Both the position numbers and the translations under genes were made by a program. The notes beneath the pieces were generated by a model that was given only the letters and a program-made list of their open reading frames with translations, was not told the DNA's origin and ran no database searches. Below are positions 53,103-61,344 of a stretch of DNA of 64,000 bases, one piece after another (the stretch's first letter is position 1; each line of letters begins with the position of its first letter). The DNA is taken from contig NZ_JACHJY010000002.1 in NCBI RefSeq assembly GCF_014203895.1, positions 186,001 through 250,000 of the forward strand, in the 5' to 3' direction. Origin of the DNA: Streptomyces nymphaeiformis. Lineage in GTDB: Bacteria > Actinomycetota > Actinomycetes > Streptomycetales > Streptomycetaceae.

Positions 53103-54155
53103 CTACTTCCCGGCCTTGGCGACGGCCTTGTCGATCATCGGCAGGTACCGCTCGATGCTGTACGGCACCGTCAGCGGGTTGATCATCGACGAGGCGGTGA
53201 CGAAGGGCTGGTCGTTGCTGTGGACGAGCGCGCCCTTCTTGACCGCGGGGATGGCCGCGTACAGCGGCTGCGCCTCGATCTCCTTGCGGGACTTGTCGTC
53301 CATGTAGAAGGTGAAGGCGATGTCGCTCTTGGAGAGCTTGTTGGCGTTCTCCAGGCCGATGAGGGCGGAGTCGGTGCCCTCGGTCTCCTTGAAGGTGTTC
53401 ACGACCGGGTCGACCTTGAGGCCCAGCTTGGAGACCATCGCGACGCGCTGCTCCTCGGGCTTGAAGACGCCGAGGGTGCCGGGGCCGGTGTTGTAGATGT
53501 ACGAGAACGTGACGTTCTTGTAGTTCGGGCGCGAGGCGGCGGCGTCGGCGAGCTGCTTGTCGATCTTGGCGGTGAGCTCCTTGGCCTTCTCCGGCTGACC
53601 GAGCGCCTTGGCGACGATGTCGATCTGCTGGTCCCAGTCGGTGCTCCACGCCTTGTCGGGGTAGGCGACGGTGGGCGCGATGTCCTTGAGGAGGTCGTAC
53701 TGCTTCTGCGTGATGCCCGACCAGGGGGCGAGGATGACGTCGGGCTCGAGCTCGGTGATGGCCTCGATGTCGAGCTCCTCGCCGCCGTCGAACTGCTTGG
53801 GCAGCGTGGCGCCGGCCTTCTTCACCGCGTCGTGGATCCAGGGCAGGTAGCCGGTCTTGTCGCTGCCCCAGGGGTAGCTCTCGATGCCGACGGGGACGTC
53901 GCCCAGGGCGATGGCCGTCTCGGCCGACCCCTGGCCCAGGGTGACGACGCGCTTGGGCTTCTCCTTGATGACGGCCTCGCCGAGCGCGCTCTTGATGGTG
54001 ACGGGGAACGCCCCCGCCGGAGCCTTGGCCGCGGAGTCCTTCGCGTCGTCCTTTTTGTCGTCCGAGCCGCACCCGGTCACCATGAGGCCGAGCGAGACCG
54101 CGGCGGCACCCGCCACGAGAACGCGGCGGCGGAAGGGGGTGAACACAGAAGGCAT
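53103..54155 (-). CDS. Iron-siderophore binding lipoprotein
   Basis: 350 aa from ATG 54155. The lipobox LMVTGCG places the lipid on Cys29. The FecB/FepB-type fold shows KPKRVVTLGQGSAETAIALGDVPVGIESY and DIEAITELEPDVILAPWSGITQKQYDLLKDIAPTVAY. It captures a ferric siderophore outside the cell and passes it to the two permeases. The iron box upstream indicates expression under iron shortage. Confidence 0.93.
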   Translation of the reverse strand: MPSVFTPFRRRVLVAGAAAVSLGLMVTGCGSDDKKDDAKDSAAKAPAGAFPVTIKSALGEAVIKEKPKRVVTLGQGSAETAIALGDVPVGIESYPWGSDKTGYLPWIHDAVKKAGATLPKQFDGGEELDIEAITELEPDVILAPWSGITQKQYDLLKDIAPTVAYPDKAWSTDWDQQIDIVAKALGQPEKAKELTAKIDKQLADAAASRPNYKNVTFSYIYNTGPGTLGVFKPEEQRVAMVSKLGLKVDPVVNTFKETEGTDSALIGLENANKLSKSDIAFTFYMDDKSRKEIEAQPLYAAIPAVKKGALVHSNDQPFVTASSMINPLTVPYSIERYLPMIDKAVAKAGK

Positions 54156-54251
54156 GGTGGATCCTTGTCTCCGGGCAGAGGTGTGCTGACGCCCCGCCCG
54201 ATGCCCTCCGGGCAGGGGAATGCCGGGGCAGCGGCCATCGCGAGGCGTTTG

Positions 54252-54270
54252 TTAGGTGAGCCTAACCTAT
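54252..54270. promoter_or_regulatory. DmdR/IdeR-type iron box
   Basis: TTAGGTGAGCCTAACCTAT is the 19-bp actinobacterial iron box (near-perfect TTAGGTTAGGCTAACCTAA). It lies about 97 bp before the siderophore-binding protein start. Iron-loaded DmdR/IdeR binding would block transcription. Confidence 0.92.
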
Positions 54271-54320
54271 CCTCGCCTGGCCTGGAGCGCCAGGGCCCGA
54301 ACCGCCCCGATGAGGCGCCG

Positions 54321-55052
54321 TCAGCCCGACGCCTCCCACGCCGTCGTCAGGCCGTCCAGCCACGCCGGCGGCAGTTCCGCGGCGTCCCACTCCACGTGCA
54401 GGTCCGCCGGTGCCGTGGCGAGCCGTTCGAGGACGGCGACGCTCGTGGGGGAGTGGATCAGGGAGTACCGGCCGTGGATGGCGATCGCGCTGCCCGGCCC
54501 GTACTCGGCGTACAGCCGTTCCAGGCGTGCGCGGTGGTCCGAGGTGAACTCCGTCAGCCGGCCCGCGTACCCCGCCCGCTGACGCGAGCTCATCGTGCCG
54601 AGCAGAGCCCGCAGCACCTGCTCGGTGACCTCCGGATCGAGGTCGGAGACATCGGCGAAGGACAGGTAGAGCGGAGTGACCGCCACCTTCGTCCGCTCCA
54701 GCTCGGTCCGCCCGACGGGCGGACGGTCGTCCGGGGACGCGGCCGACGGATCCGCGGCCACGGCATGCCTCAGCGCCCGCTCGGAGACCGCGCCCAGCGC
54801 CTCCGTGACCGCCCGCGCCCCGTCCAGCCAAGCGGCGGCGTACGGCTCGCCCTTCCCGTCGGGCGCGCTCCGCCCGACCGCGCCCACCTCCTCGTACGCG
54901 AGGGCCAGCGCGCCCGCCTCGACGAACCCGATCAGCTCCTCCGCGTCGCCGGACCAGACGCCCGCCCGGGCGAGGAGCTGGAGCAGCGTCCTCTTCGCGT
55001 TGAGGACACTCGCCTCGTCCAGCTGCTGCCGTCCTTCTCCGGCGGTGCTCAC
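54321..55052 (-). CDS. Conserved hypothetical protein
   Basis: 243 aa from GTG 55052, six nt after AGGAGG; a longer reading lacks such a site. It is a mostly helical cytosolic protein (LNAKRTLLQLLARAGVWSGDAEELIGFVEAGALALAYEEVG) with a later segment YLSFADVSDLDPEVTEQVLRALLGTMSSRQRAGYAGRLTEFTSDHRARLERLYAEYG. No family is recognised. Its gene ends just upstream of the iron box. Confidence 0.75.
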   Translation of the reverse strand: MSTAGEGRQQLDEASVLNAKRTLLQLLARAGVWSGDAEELIGFVEAGALALAYEEVGAVGRSAPDGKGEPYAAAWLDGARAVTEALGAVSERALRHAVAADPSAASPDDRPPVGRTELERTKVAVTPLYLSFADVSDLDPEVTEQVLRALLGTMSSRQRAGYAGRLTEFTSDHRARLERLYAEYGPGSAIAIHGRYSLIHSPTSVAVLERLATAPADLHVEWDAAELPPAWLDGLTTAWEASG

Positions 55053-55293
55053 AAGGTCCTCCTCGTCGTAGGAACGGCGCCGTACGCGACCACGCGGAAC
55101 GCTCCGTTCGAGCCTACGCAACACCCGTCGTCCCGACGCACCCTTCCCCCCTGTGGCGCGCGCGTCGACGGCGGACGGCCGACGCGCGAAAGGGGGTGCG
55201 CGACCGGGCGCGGACCCGGATCATCAACCGGGTGACCCCTTCCGACACCCGCACCCGAGCCGTCCCCGCCCGCACCGTCGCAGGCGAGGTCCG

Positions 55294-56433
55294 ATGAGCA
55301 CGCCGGCCGGCTTCCCCGGCGGCCCCGAACTGTTCCGTCTCAGCCCGGACGTGGCCCACCTCAACCACGGCTCCTTCGGAGCCGTCCCCACCCCGGTCGC
55401 CCGGCTCCACCAGGAGCTCGCGGCCGAGGCGGCGGCCGACCCCGACGCCTTCTTCCTGGGCGTCCCCGACCGCGTCGCCGAGGCCCGCGGACGCGTCGCC
55501 GCCCACCTGGGGGCCGACCCCGAGGGGATCGCCTTCGTCACCAACGCCACCGAGGCGGCCCAACTCTCCCTGGACGCCCTGGGCCTGGACGCCGACGACG
55601 AGGTCCTGGTCACCGACCACGGCTACGGCACGGTCGTCGCGGCGGCGGCCCGCCGCGCCCGGACGGTCACCGTCCCCCTCGACCCCACCCTGCCGGACGA
55701 GGACGCGGTGCGCGAGGCGGTGATCGCCGGACTCACCCCCAGGACCAAGGTGGCGGTCCTCGACCACATCAGCTCGCCCACCGCCCGGACCGTCGCCGGC
55801 CCCCGGCTGCTCGCCGAACTCCGCGAGCGCGGCGTCACCACCGTCGTCGACGGAGCCCACGCCCCCGGCATGCTCGCCGAACCGCTCGCCGGAGAGCCCG
55901 ACTTCTGGTTCGGGAACCTGCACAAATGGGCGTACGCCCCGCCGGGCAGCGCCGTCCTGGCCGTGGCTCCCGCGTACCGGGCACGGGTGGCCGCGCCCGT
56001 GCGCTCCTGGGAGGACGAGCGGGGCTTCCCGCGCGCGGTCGAGTACCGAGCCACCACCGACTACACCGGCTGGCTCGCCGCCCCCGAAGGCCTCGGCCTG
56101 ATCGCCGGGCTCGGCGCCGAGAGCGTCCGCGCCCACAACAGCGAACTCGCCCGCCACGGAGCCGAGTTGCTGGCCGGCATCCCCGGCCTGACCCCGCTCC
56201 CGTACACCGAGGGCCTCGCCATGCGCTCCCTGCGCCTGCCGCGAAGCCTGGCCCGTACGCAGCAGGAGGCGACCGCGCTGCGCGAGGAGATCGCCGCCCG
56301 GCTCGGCTGCCGGGTGCTGATCTGGCCCTGGCCGGACGGCGGCGGCATCCGGATCTGCGCGCAGATCTACAACCGGGCCGAGGAGTACGAACGCCTCGCC
56401 GCCGGCCTGCGCACCCTGCTCGCGGACGGCTGA
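55294..56433 (+). CDS. Class V aminotransferase (isopenicillin-N-epimerase-like, PLP)
   Basis: 379 aa from ATG 55294. The PLP site is clear: ATEAAQLSLDALG cofactor loop, VDGAHAPGM (Asp and His) and the Schiff-base Lys in FGNLHKWAYAPPG. The N-terminus (VAHLNHGSFGAVP) is typical of the CefD/cysteine-desulfurase-like branch. It could be an epimerase, lyase or desulfurase; no cephamycin or Fe-S genes adjoin it. It converges on the GH16-like gene. Confidence 0.9.
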   Translation: MSTPAGFPGGPELFRLSPDVAHLNHGSFGAVPTPVARLHQELAAEAAADPDAFFLGVPDRVAEARGRVAAHLGADPEGIAFVTNATEAAQLSLDALGLDADDEVLVTDHGYGTVVAAAARRARTVTVPLDPTLPDEDAVREAVIAGLTPRTKVAVLDHISSPTARTVAGPRLLAELRERGVTTVVDGAHAPGMLAEPLAGEPDFWFGNLHKWAYAPPGSAVLAVAPAYRARVAAPVRSWEDERGFPRAVEYRATTDYTGWLAAPEGLGLIAGLGAESVRAHNSELARHGAELLAGIPGLTPLPYTEGLAMRSLRLPRSLARTQQEATALREEIAARLGCRVLIWPWPDGGGIRICAQIYNRAEEYERLAAGLRTLLADG

Positions 56434-56457
56434 GCGGGTACGGGGGGAGGGGGCCGT

Positions 56458-57180
56458 TCAGTCCCGGTACACGCGCAGCTCCGCCACCTCGTACGACATC
56501 TCCGACGCGTCCGGGTCGGGTGCCGGGTGGTACCGGCCCGCGCAGACCGAGAGGTTCACGATGAGGTGGGCCTTCCAGGAACGCCCCACCCCCCGGCGGT
56601 CGTCGAAGGCGCGGGCTCCGTTCACCCACCACACCACGGAACGCGCCCCGAACTCGACCCGCAGGTCCACCCACGCCCCGGGCCGGACGGCGGGGTCCCG
56701 GAAGTAGTGGTACCGCCCCCGCACCCGGTTCGACAGCTCCAGGAGGTCCGGGTTGTCGGGGTGGTACTCGAAGACGTCGATCTCCTGGCCGCCGTCGAGC
56801 CAGGTCCAGATCGCCGGCCAGGCGCCCGTCTCCGCCGGCAGCCGCACCCGGGCCTCCAGGACGTCGCCCGCCCGCACCAGGAACCCCTCGGCGCTGCCCT
56901 CGGTCGTGAGCAGCCCGGCGTCCCAGAGGCCGTCGGCTCTGCGGGTGGCCCGGAACGTCCCCGTCCGGCTGTACGAGGGGTCCTCCACCAGATAGTCGAG
57001 CTTGTTGTCGCCGGTGTTCGTCGGCCCGCCGTCGGGATAGGCCCACGAGTGGCCGGCGGACCACTGCTCGGTGGAGGAGAAGTCCGCTTCGAGGACGAGG
57101 TTCGCGGGGGTCGACGCCGGACCGCCCCGGCCGGAGCCGTCGCCGCCCCGCCGGAATCGGTCGAAGAACTCGTTGAGCAC
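56458..57180 (-). CDS. GH16-like beta-glucanase without signal peptide
   Basis: 240 aa from GTG 57180, eight nt after AAAGGAG. It has the concanavalin-like jelly roll, with the GH16 catalytic motif EIDVFE (nucleophile and acid/base Glu around Asp) in GGQEIDVFEYHPDN. Earlier segments include WSAGHSWAYPDGGPTNTGDNKLDYLVEDP. GH16 enzymes usually cut beta-1,3 or mixed glucans outside the cell, but no export signal is seen. An unrecognised start or a non-classical role is possible. Confidence 0.85.
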   Translation of the reverse strand: MLNEFFDRFRRGGDGSGRGGPASTPANLVLEADFSSTEQWSAGHSWAYPDGGPTNTGDNKLDYLVEDPSYSRTGTFRATRRADGLWDAGLLTTEGSAEGFLVRAGDVLEARVRLPAETGAWPAIWTWLDGGQEIDVFEYHPDNPDLLELSNRVRGRYHYFRDPAVRPGAWVDLRVEFGARSVVWWVNGARAFDDRRGVGRSWKAHLIVNLSVCAGRYHPAPDPDASEMSYEVAELRVYRD

Positions 57181-57421
57181 GGCACCACTCCTTTCGCGCG
57201 GGCCTTCCGTCGACCCACGGGAGAGCTGCCCACCTTGCCGCGCACGGATGCGGAGAGGGGGCGATTGGCGACAAAACGCCACCTGGGGGTGGACGTGTTC
57301 GACGCCCGGCGTCGAAGGCCTCACCAGGACGGCGGCACTCGAACACACCCCTCGGGGGGTACGTATCAACGCCGCCGGCCCCGGCCGCGGAGGCCGCAGA
57401 GACACCCGAGAGGACTCCTTC

Positions 57422-58462
57422 ATGAAGGCACTCCAGTACCGCACCGTGGGCACCCCGCCCGAGGTCGTCACCGTCCCCGACCCGGAACCCGGCCCCGGAC
57501 AGGTGCTGCTCAGGGTCACCGCCGCCGGTGTCTGCCACTCCGACATCGCCGTGATGAGCTGGCCCGCCGACCAGCTGCCGTTCCCGCTGCCCCTGACCCT
57601 CGGCCACGAGGGCGTCGGCACCGTCGCCGCGCTCGGCTCCGGCGCCGAGGGCTTCGCCGTCGGCGACCCCGTCGCCGTGTACGGCCCCTGGGGCTGCGGC
57701 GCCTGCTTCATGTGCGCCCAGGGCAAGGAGAACTACTGCCTCCGGGCCGCGGAGCTCGGGATCAGGCCGCCCGGACTCGGCGCGCCCGGCGCCATCGCCG
57801 AGTACATGATCGTCGACAGCACGCGCCACCTCGTGCCGCTCGGCGGCCTCGACCCGGTGCGGGCCGTCCCGCTCACGGACGCGGGTCTCACGCCGTACCA
57901 CGCCATCAAGCACTCGCTGCCGAAGCTCGTTCCCGGCAGCACCGCCGTCGTCATCGGCACCGGCGGCCTCGGTCACGTCGCCATCCAGCTGCTGCGCGCC
58001 ATGACCGCGGCCCGCGTGGTCGCCCTGGACGTCACCGAGGAGAAGCTCGCGCTCGCCCGGACCGTCGGCGCGCACGACGCGGTCCTGTCCGACGCGGCCG
58101 CCGCCGCCACGGTCCGCGAGGTCACCGGCGGCCGCGGCGCGGAGGTGGTCCTCGACTTCGTGGGCGCGCAGCCGACGGTCACGGCCGCCGGCGCGATGGC
58201 CGCGGTGGAGGGCGACATCACCATCGTCGGACTCGGCGGCGGCGCCCTGCCCGTCGGCTTCGGCGCCGTGCCGTACGAGGTCTCCGTCACCTCCCCGTAC
58301 TGGGGGACCCGCGCCGAGCTGATCGAGGTGCTCGACCTGGCCCGGACCGGCGCCGTCGACGTCCACGTCGAGACGTACGGCCTGGACGAGGCCCCGGAGG
58401 CGTACGAGCGGCTGCACGCGGGGCGGATCAACGGCCGGGCGGTCATCCTTCCGAACGGCTGA
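57422..58462 (+). CDS. Zinc-dependent alcohol dehydrogenase
   Basis: 346 aa from ATG 57422. The catalytic zinc ligands are Cys38 (CHSD) and His62/Glu63 (GHEGVG); the structural zinc cysteines are 92, 95, 98 and 106. The NAD site is VVIGTGGLGHVAIQLL. Medium-chain ADH architecture and length are normal. It is divergent from the GH16-like gene with a 241-bp gap that shows no clear operator. Confidence 0.95.
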   Translation: MKALQYRTVGTPPEVVTVPDPEPGPGQVLLRVTAAGVCHSDIAVMSWPADQLPFPLPLTLGHEGVGTVAALGSGAEGFAVGDPVAVYGPWGCGACFMCAQGKENYCLRAAELGIRPPGLGAPGAIAEYMIVDSTRHLVPLGGLDPVRAVPLTDAGLTPYHAIKHSLPKLVPGSTAVVIGTGGLGHVAIQLLRAMTAARVVALDVTEEKLALARTVGAHDAVLSDAAAAATVREVTGGRGAEVVLDFVGAQPTVTAAGAMAAVEGDITIVGLGGGALPVGFGAVPYEVSVTSPYWGTRAELIEVLDLARTGAVDVHVETYGLDEAPEAYERLHAGRINGRAVILPNG

Positions 58463-58508
58463 CCCACCGAGGACGCAACGATCTTCACCGGGGCTCGTTG
58501 ATCACGCC

Positions 58509-59195
58509 ATGAAGAACACCGGCACCGGGCGACGCGCCCGACTCCTCGCCTCGACCGTCGCCGTCCTCCTGCTGGGCGTCACGGGGGCGCCGAGCACGTA
58601 CGCGAGCCCCGACACGCAGGACTGTCCGGCGGCCGAGGTCTTCGCGACCGACAACACCGCGATCATCACGGACCCCGACGACCCGCGCCTCGACACCCGC
58701 CTCGTCCGCTTCGGCCACGAGGTGCGGCAGATCATCCGCGCCCACGGCGCACGGCCGGGCGCCTCGGAACTGCTCGACGGCGTCTTCTGGTCCGAGGAGC
58801 TGAGGCAGGCGACGTACGAGCGGTCCCGCGAGTTCGACGTCGAGGGGGTCGGCCGCGACGGGCTCCACCACATCGCGGGCGTCATCGCGAAGCAGTACGA
58901 CCAGGAGGCCGTGCTCACCTTCCGCTGCCTGCCGCGCACGTCGCCGGAGACCGACGCGGTGGAGATCGAGGTCCCCGGGGTCCGTGCGAGCGGCCTGCGA
59001 GAGGCGCTCGTCGCGGACCCGGAGGCCCGCGACAAGCTCGGCGGCGGTTCCGTCACCCTCGACGGACGCCTCGTGCTCGTGGCTCCGGTCGACGACCTCC
59101 CGCTGGCCCGGAGGTTCACGACGGCCCTCGGCGCCGACTGGGACCGGGCCCAGGTGCGGTACGGGGACCGGGAGTTCGTGACGGGGACGGAGTGA
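58509..59195 (+). CDS. Secreted protein of unknown function
   Basis: 228 aa from ATG 58509. A signal peptide (LLASTVAVLLLGVTGAPSTYAS) is followed by a mature domain with two cysteines (TQDCPAAEVF; FRCLPRTS) and the segments AIITDPDDPRLDTRLVRFGHEVRQIIRAHG and IAGVIAKQYDQEAVLTFRC. No family is recognised. It lies 46 bp after the dehydrogenase on the same strand, without an evident ribosome site. Confidence 0.75.
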   Translation: MKNTGTGRRARLLASTVAVLLLGVTGAPSTYASPDTQDCPAAEVFATDNTAIITDPDDPRLDTRLVRFGHEVRQIIRAHGARPGASELLDGVFWSEELRQATYERSREFDVEGVGRDGLHHIAGVIAKQYDQEAVLTFRCLPRTSPETDAVEIEVPGVRASGLREALVADPEARDKLGGGSVTLDGRLVLVAPVDDLPLARRFTTALGADWDRAQVRYGDREFVTGTE

Positions 59196-59457
59196 CGGGC
59201 CTGGCATGGCCGGTTCGGTGTGGCCGGTACGGCGTGACCGGGCGGACCGCCTTGTCCCGGCGCGGGCCGATCGAGTAGCGTCGACCGTCATGAACACCGG
59301 ACCGGCTTCGCGCCACGCACAGACGGGTCATCCGGTGGACGACTGACCGCCCGGCGGGTGCGCCACACGCACCCCGACGGTTCGGCACGTGGACCCCCCC
59401 AGTGCACCGGCACTGCGAGTCCCTTCCACCCGCCGAATCGACAGCGAGGTCATCCAC

Positions 59458-59832
59458 ATGGCAGTCACGTTCAACCACACCATCATCGCGTCCAAGAACC
59501 GCGACGAATCCGCGCGGTTCTTCCGCGAGTTGCTGGAACTCCCCGAGGCGCCGTCCTGGGGTCCCTTCCTCAACATCCAGCTCACCGACGGGGTCCTGCT
59601 CCAGTTCGCCGAACCCCCGGTGGACATCCAGATGCAGCACTACGCCTTCATGGTCGACGACGAACTGTTCGACCGGGCGTACCAGCGCCTGTGCGACGGC
59701 GGCATCGAGCACTGGGCCGACCCGCAGATGCGGCGCCCCGGCGAGACCAACACCGAACACGGCGGTCGCGGGGTCTACTTCAAGGACCCCTCCGGCCACG
59801 CGATCGAGCTGATCACCCGGCCGTACCTGTAG
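59458..59832 (+). CDS. VOC-family (glyoxalase-like) protein
   Basis: 124 aa from ATG 59458. One VOC module: FNHTIIASKNRDESARFFRELLELPEA, then QHYAFMVDDELFDRAYQRLCDGGIEHW and GGRGVYFKDPSGHAIELITRPYL, with the final Glu as a likely metal ligand. It is probably a small lyase or binding protein; the substrate is unknown. A hairpin terminator follows. Confidence 0.88.
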   Translation: MAVTFNHTIIASKNRDESARFFRELLELPEAPSWGPFLNIQLTDGVLLQFAEPPVDIQMQHYAFMVDDELFDRAYQRLCDGGIEHWADPQMRRPGETNTEHGGRGVYFKDPSGHAIELITRPYL

Positions 59833-59842
59833 GCCGACCCAC

Positions 59843-59884
59843 GCCCCGTACGGGCCCGATGGCAACCGGGCCCGTACGGCGGGG
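59843..59884. terminator. Bidirectional hairpin terminator
   Basis: A perfect 13-bp stem CCGTACGGGCCCG (59846-59858) with CGGGCCCGTACGG (59867-59879), extended past a bulge, lies between the convergent VOC and amidohydrolase genes. Confidence 0.8.
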
Positions 59885-59889
59885 CCGCG

Positions 59890-61203
59890 TCAGGCGAGGA
59901 ACACCCCGTCGCGGGCCACGACGACACCGCCGTGCACGACCACGTCACGGCGCGGCATGTCGACGACGACCTGCGGCACGCACTCGCCCTGCACCAGGAC
60001 GAAGTCGGCCGGGGACCCGGGCCTGAAGTCGGCGTGCGCGAGGCCCATGACGTCCGCGCCGCCGTGGGTCGCGACGCGGTAGCACTCCGACAGCTCGTCG
60101 TCGAGACGCACGTCCGTCACCCAGCCGAGGATGTGGGCGCGGTGCATCATGTCGGCGTCGCCGAACGGGCTCCAGGAGTCGCGCACACCGTCGGAACCGA
60201 GCCCGACCCGCACGCCGTGCTCGCGCAGCCGGGCGATCGGCAGCACCAGGGAGTCCGACGGGGCGACCGTGGTGAGGGCGATGTCCTGCTCGCCCAAGTC
60301 GGTTGCGATGGAGCCGAGTTCACTGTCCGTCAGGCCCGGAAGGCAGAAGACGTGGCTGACGGTGACCTTGCCGGCGAGGGAGAGCGCGCGCGTACGCTCC
60401 ACGATGCCGCGCATCGCCTGCATGCCCTTCTCGCCCCGGTCGTGGAGGTGGATGTCCACGCCGACGCCGTGCCGGTCCGCGATGCCGAAGACGACGTCCA
60501 GCTGCTCGTCGAGCGCGTGGTCGAAACCGATCGGGTCGATGCCGCCGATCATGTCGATCACGCCCTCGCGCGCGGCCTTCTCCAGGAGCGCCGCAGTGCC
60601 CGGGGTGCGGATGACACCGTGCTGCGGGAAGGCCACGATCTGCACGTCCAGGGCGTGACGCAGCCGCTCGCGGGCCTCCGCCAGGCCCTCCACCCCGGCC
60701 AGGCCGTAGGCCGGGGCCACGTCGGCGTGGGCGCGCATGCCGCGGGCGACGGCGTGGCTCATCAGGCCGTAGGCGCGCTCGGCGACCGGGCGGTGCTGCG
60801 CGCGGAACAGGTCCACGTCCTGTGCGACGTAGTCGGCGATGGTGGAGGCCGGGCGGCGCGACACCCAGGAGCCGCCCCAGGTGGTCTTGTCGGGGTGGAT
60901 GTGCGCGTCGACGAGGGACGGGAGCGCGATGCGGCCGCCGCCGTCGACGACCTTCGCGCCGTGCGGCGCGGGGCCGTCCGAGATCCTGCCGTCGTCGACG
61001 ACGAGGTCCGTCGCCCTGGCCGCGCCGAACGGACGCACGTTGCGGAACACGACGGTCCTGTCGCGCCGCTCGGCACGGTCGGTCCCGGTCGCGGCCTGCG
61101 CGGTGCCGGCTGTCGCGGCGCCGGTGGCCGTGGCCCCGGCGAGGGCGGCGGCACCGGCGAGCATGGTGCGACGGGAGAGGGCGGGGGTGGACGGGGGCTG
61201 CAC
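59890..61203 (-). CDS. Tat-exported amidohydrolase (cytosine-deaminase-like)
   Basis: 437 aa from GTG 61203 behind GAAGGAG. The Tat motif SRRTMLAGAAALAG (Arg11-Arg12) and cleavage near AQAATG predict folded export. Metal ligands: VDAHIHPDKTTW (HxH with the CodA-type DK), IHLHDRGEKG, SHVFCLPG and the Asp in GLGSDGVRDSWSP. Cytosine-deaminase-like enzymes deaminate or open N-heterocycles; most are cytosolic, so export is notable. It is downstream of a second Tat amidohydrolase, with a strong hairpin between. Confidence 0.88.
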   Translation of the reverse strand: MQPPSTPALSRRTMLAGAAALAGATATGAATAGTAQAATGTDRAERRDRTVVFRNVRPFGAARATDLVVDDGRISDGPAPHGAKVVDGGGRIALPSLVDAHIHPDKTTWGGSWVSRRPASTIADYVAQDVDLFRAQHRPVAERAYGLMSHAVARGMRAHADVAPAYGLAGVEGLAEARERLRHALDVQIVAFPQHGVIRTPGTAALLEKAAREGVIDMIGGIDPIGFDHALDEQLDVVFGIADRHGVGVDIHLHDRGEKGMQAMRGIVERTRALSLAGKVTVSHVFCLPGLTDSELGSIATDLGEQDIALTTVAPSDSLVLPIARLREHGVRVGLGSDGVRDSWSPFGDADMMHRAHILGWVTDVRLDDELSECYRVATHGGADVMGLAHADFRPGSPADFVLVQGECVPQVVVDMPRRDVVVHGGVVVARDGVFLA

Positions 61204-61256
61204 GGGGGCTCCTTCGGAGGGGGTGGGACGGGGACGGGGGTGGTTGGTCGCTCCGT

Positions 61257-61320
61257 TGTGGGCATGCGTTCCGCTGGGGCGAGGGGGGACCCCCTCGCCC
61301 CAGCGGAACGCATGCCCACA
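61257..61320. terminator. 31-bp perfect inverted repeat with 2-nt loop
   Basis: Arms 61257-61287 and 61290-61320 pair without mismatch around GA. This is the strongest hairpin in the window, sitting 24 nt downstream of the stop of the gene ending at 61345 and 54 nt before the next start. It would stop or reduce transcription between the two amidohydrolase genes, or protect mRNA ends. No T-run is present. Confidence 0.8.
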
Positions 61321-61344
61321 CGGGCGGGGCCCGTCAGGGGGTGG

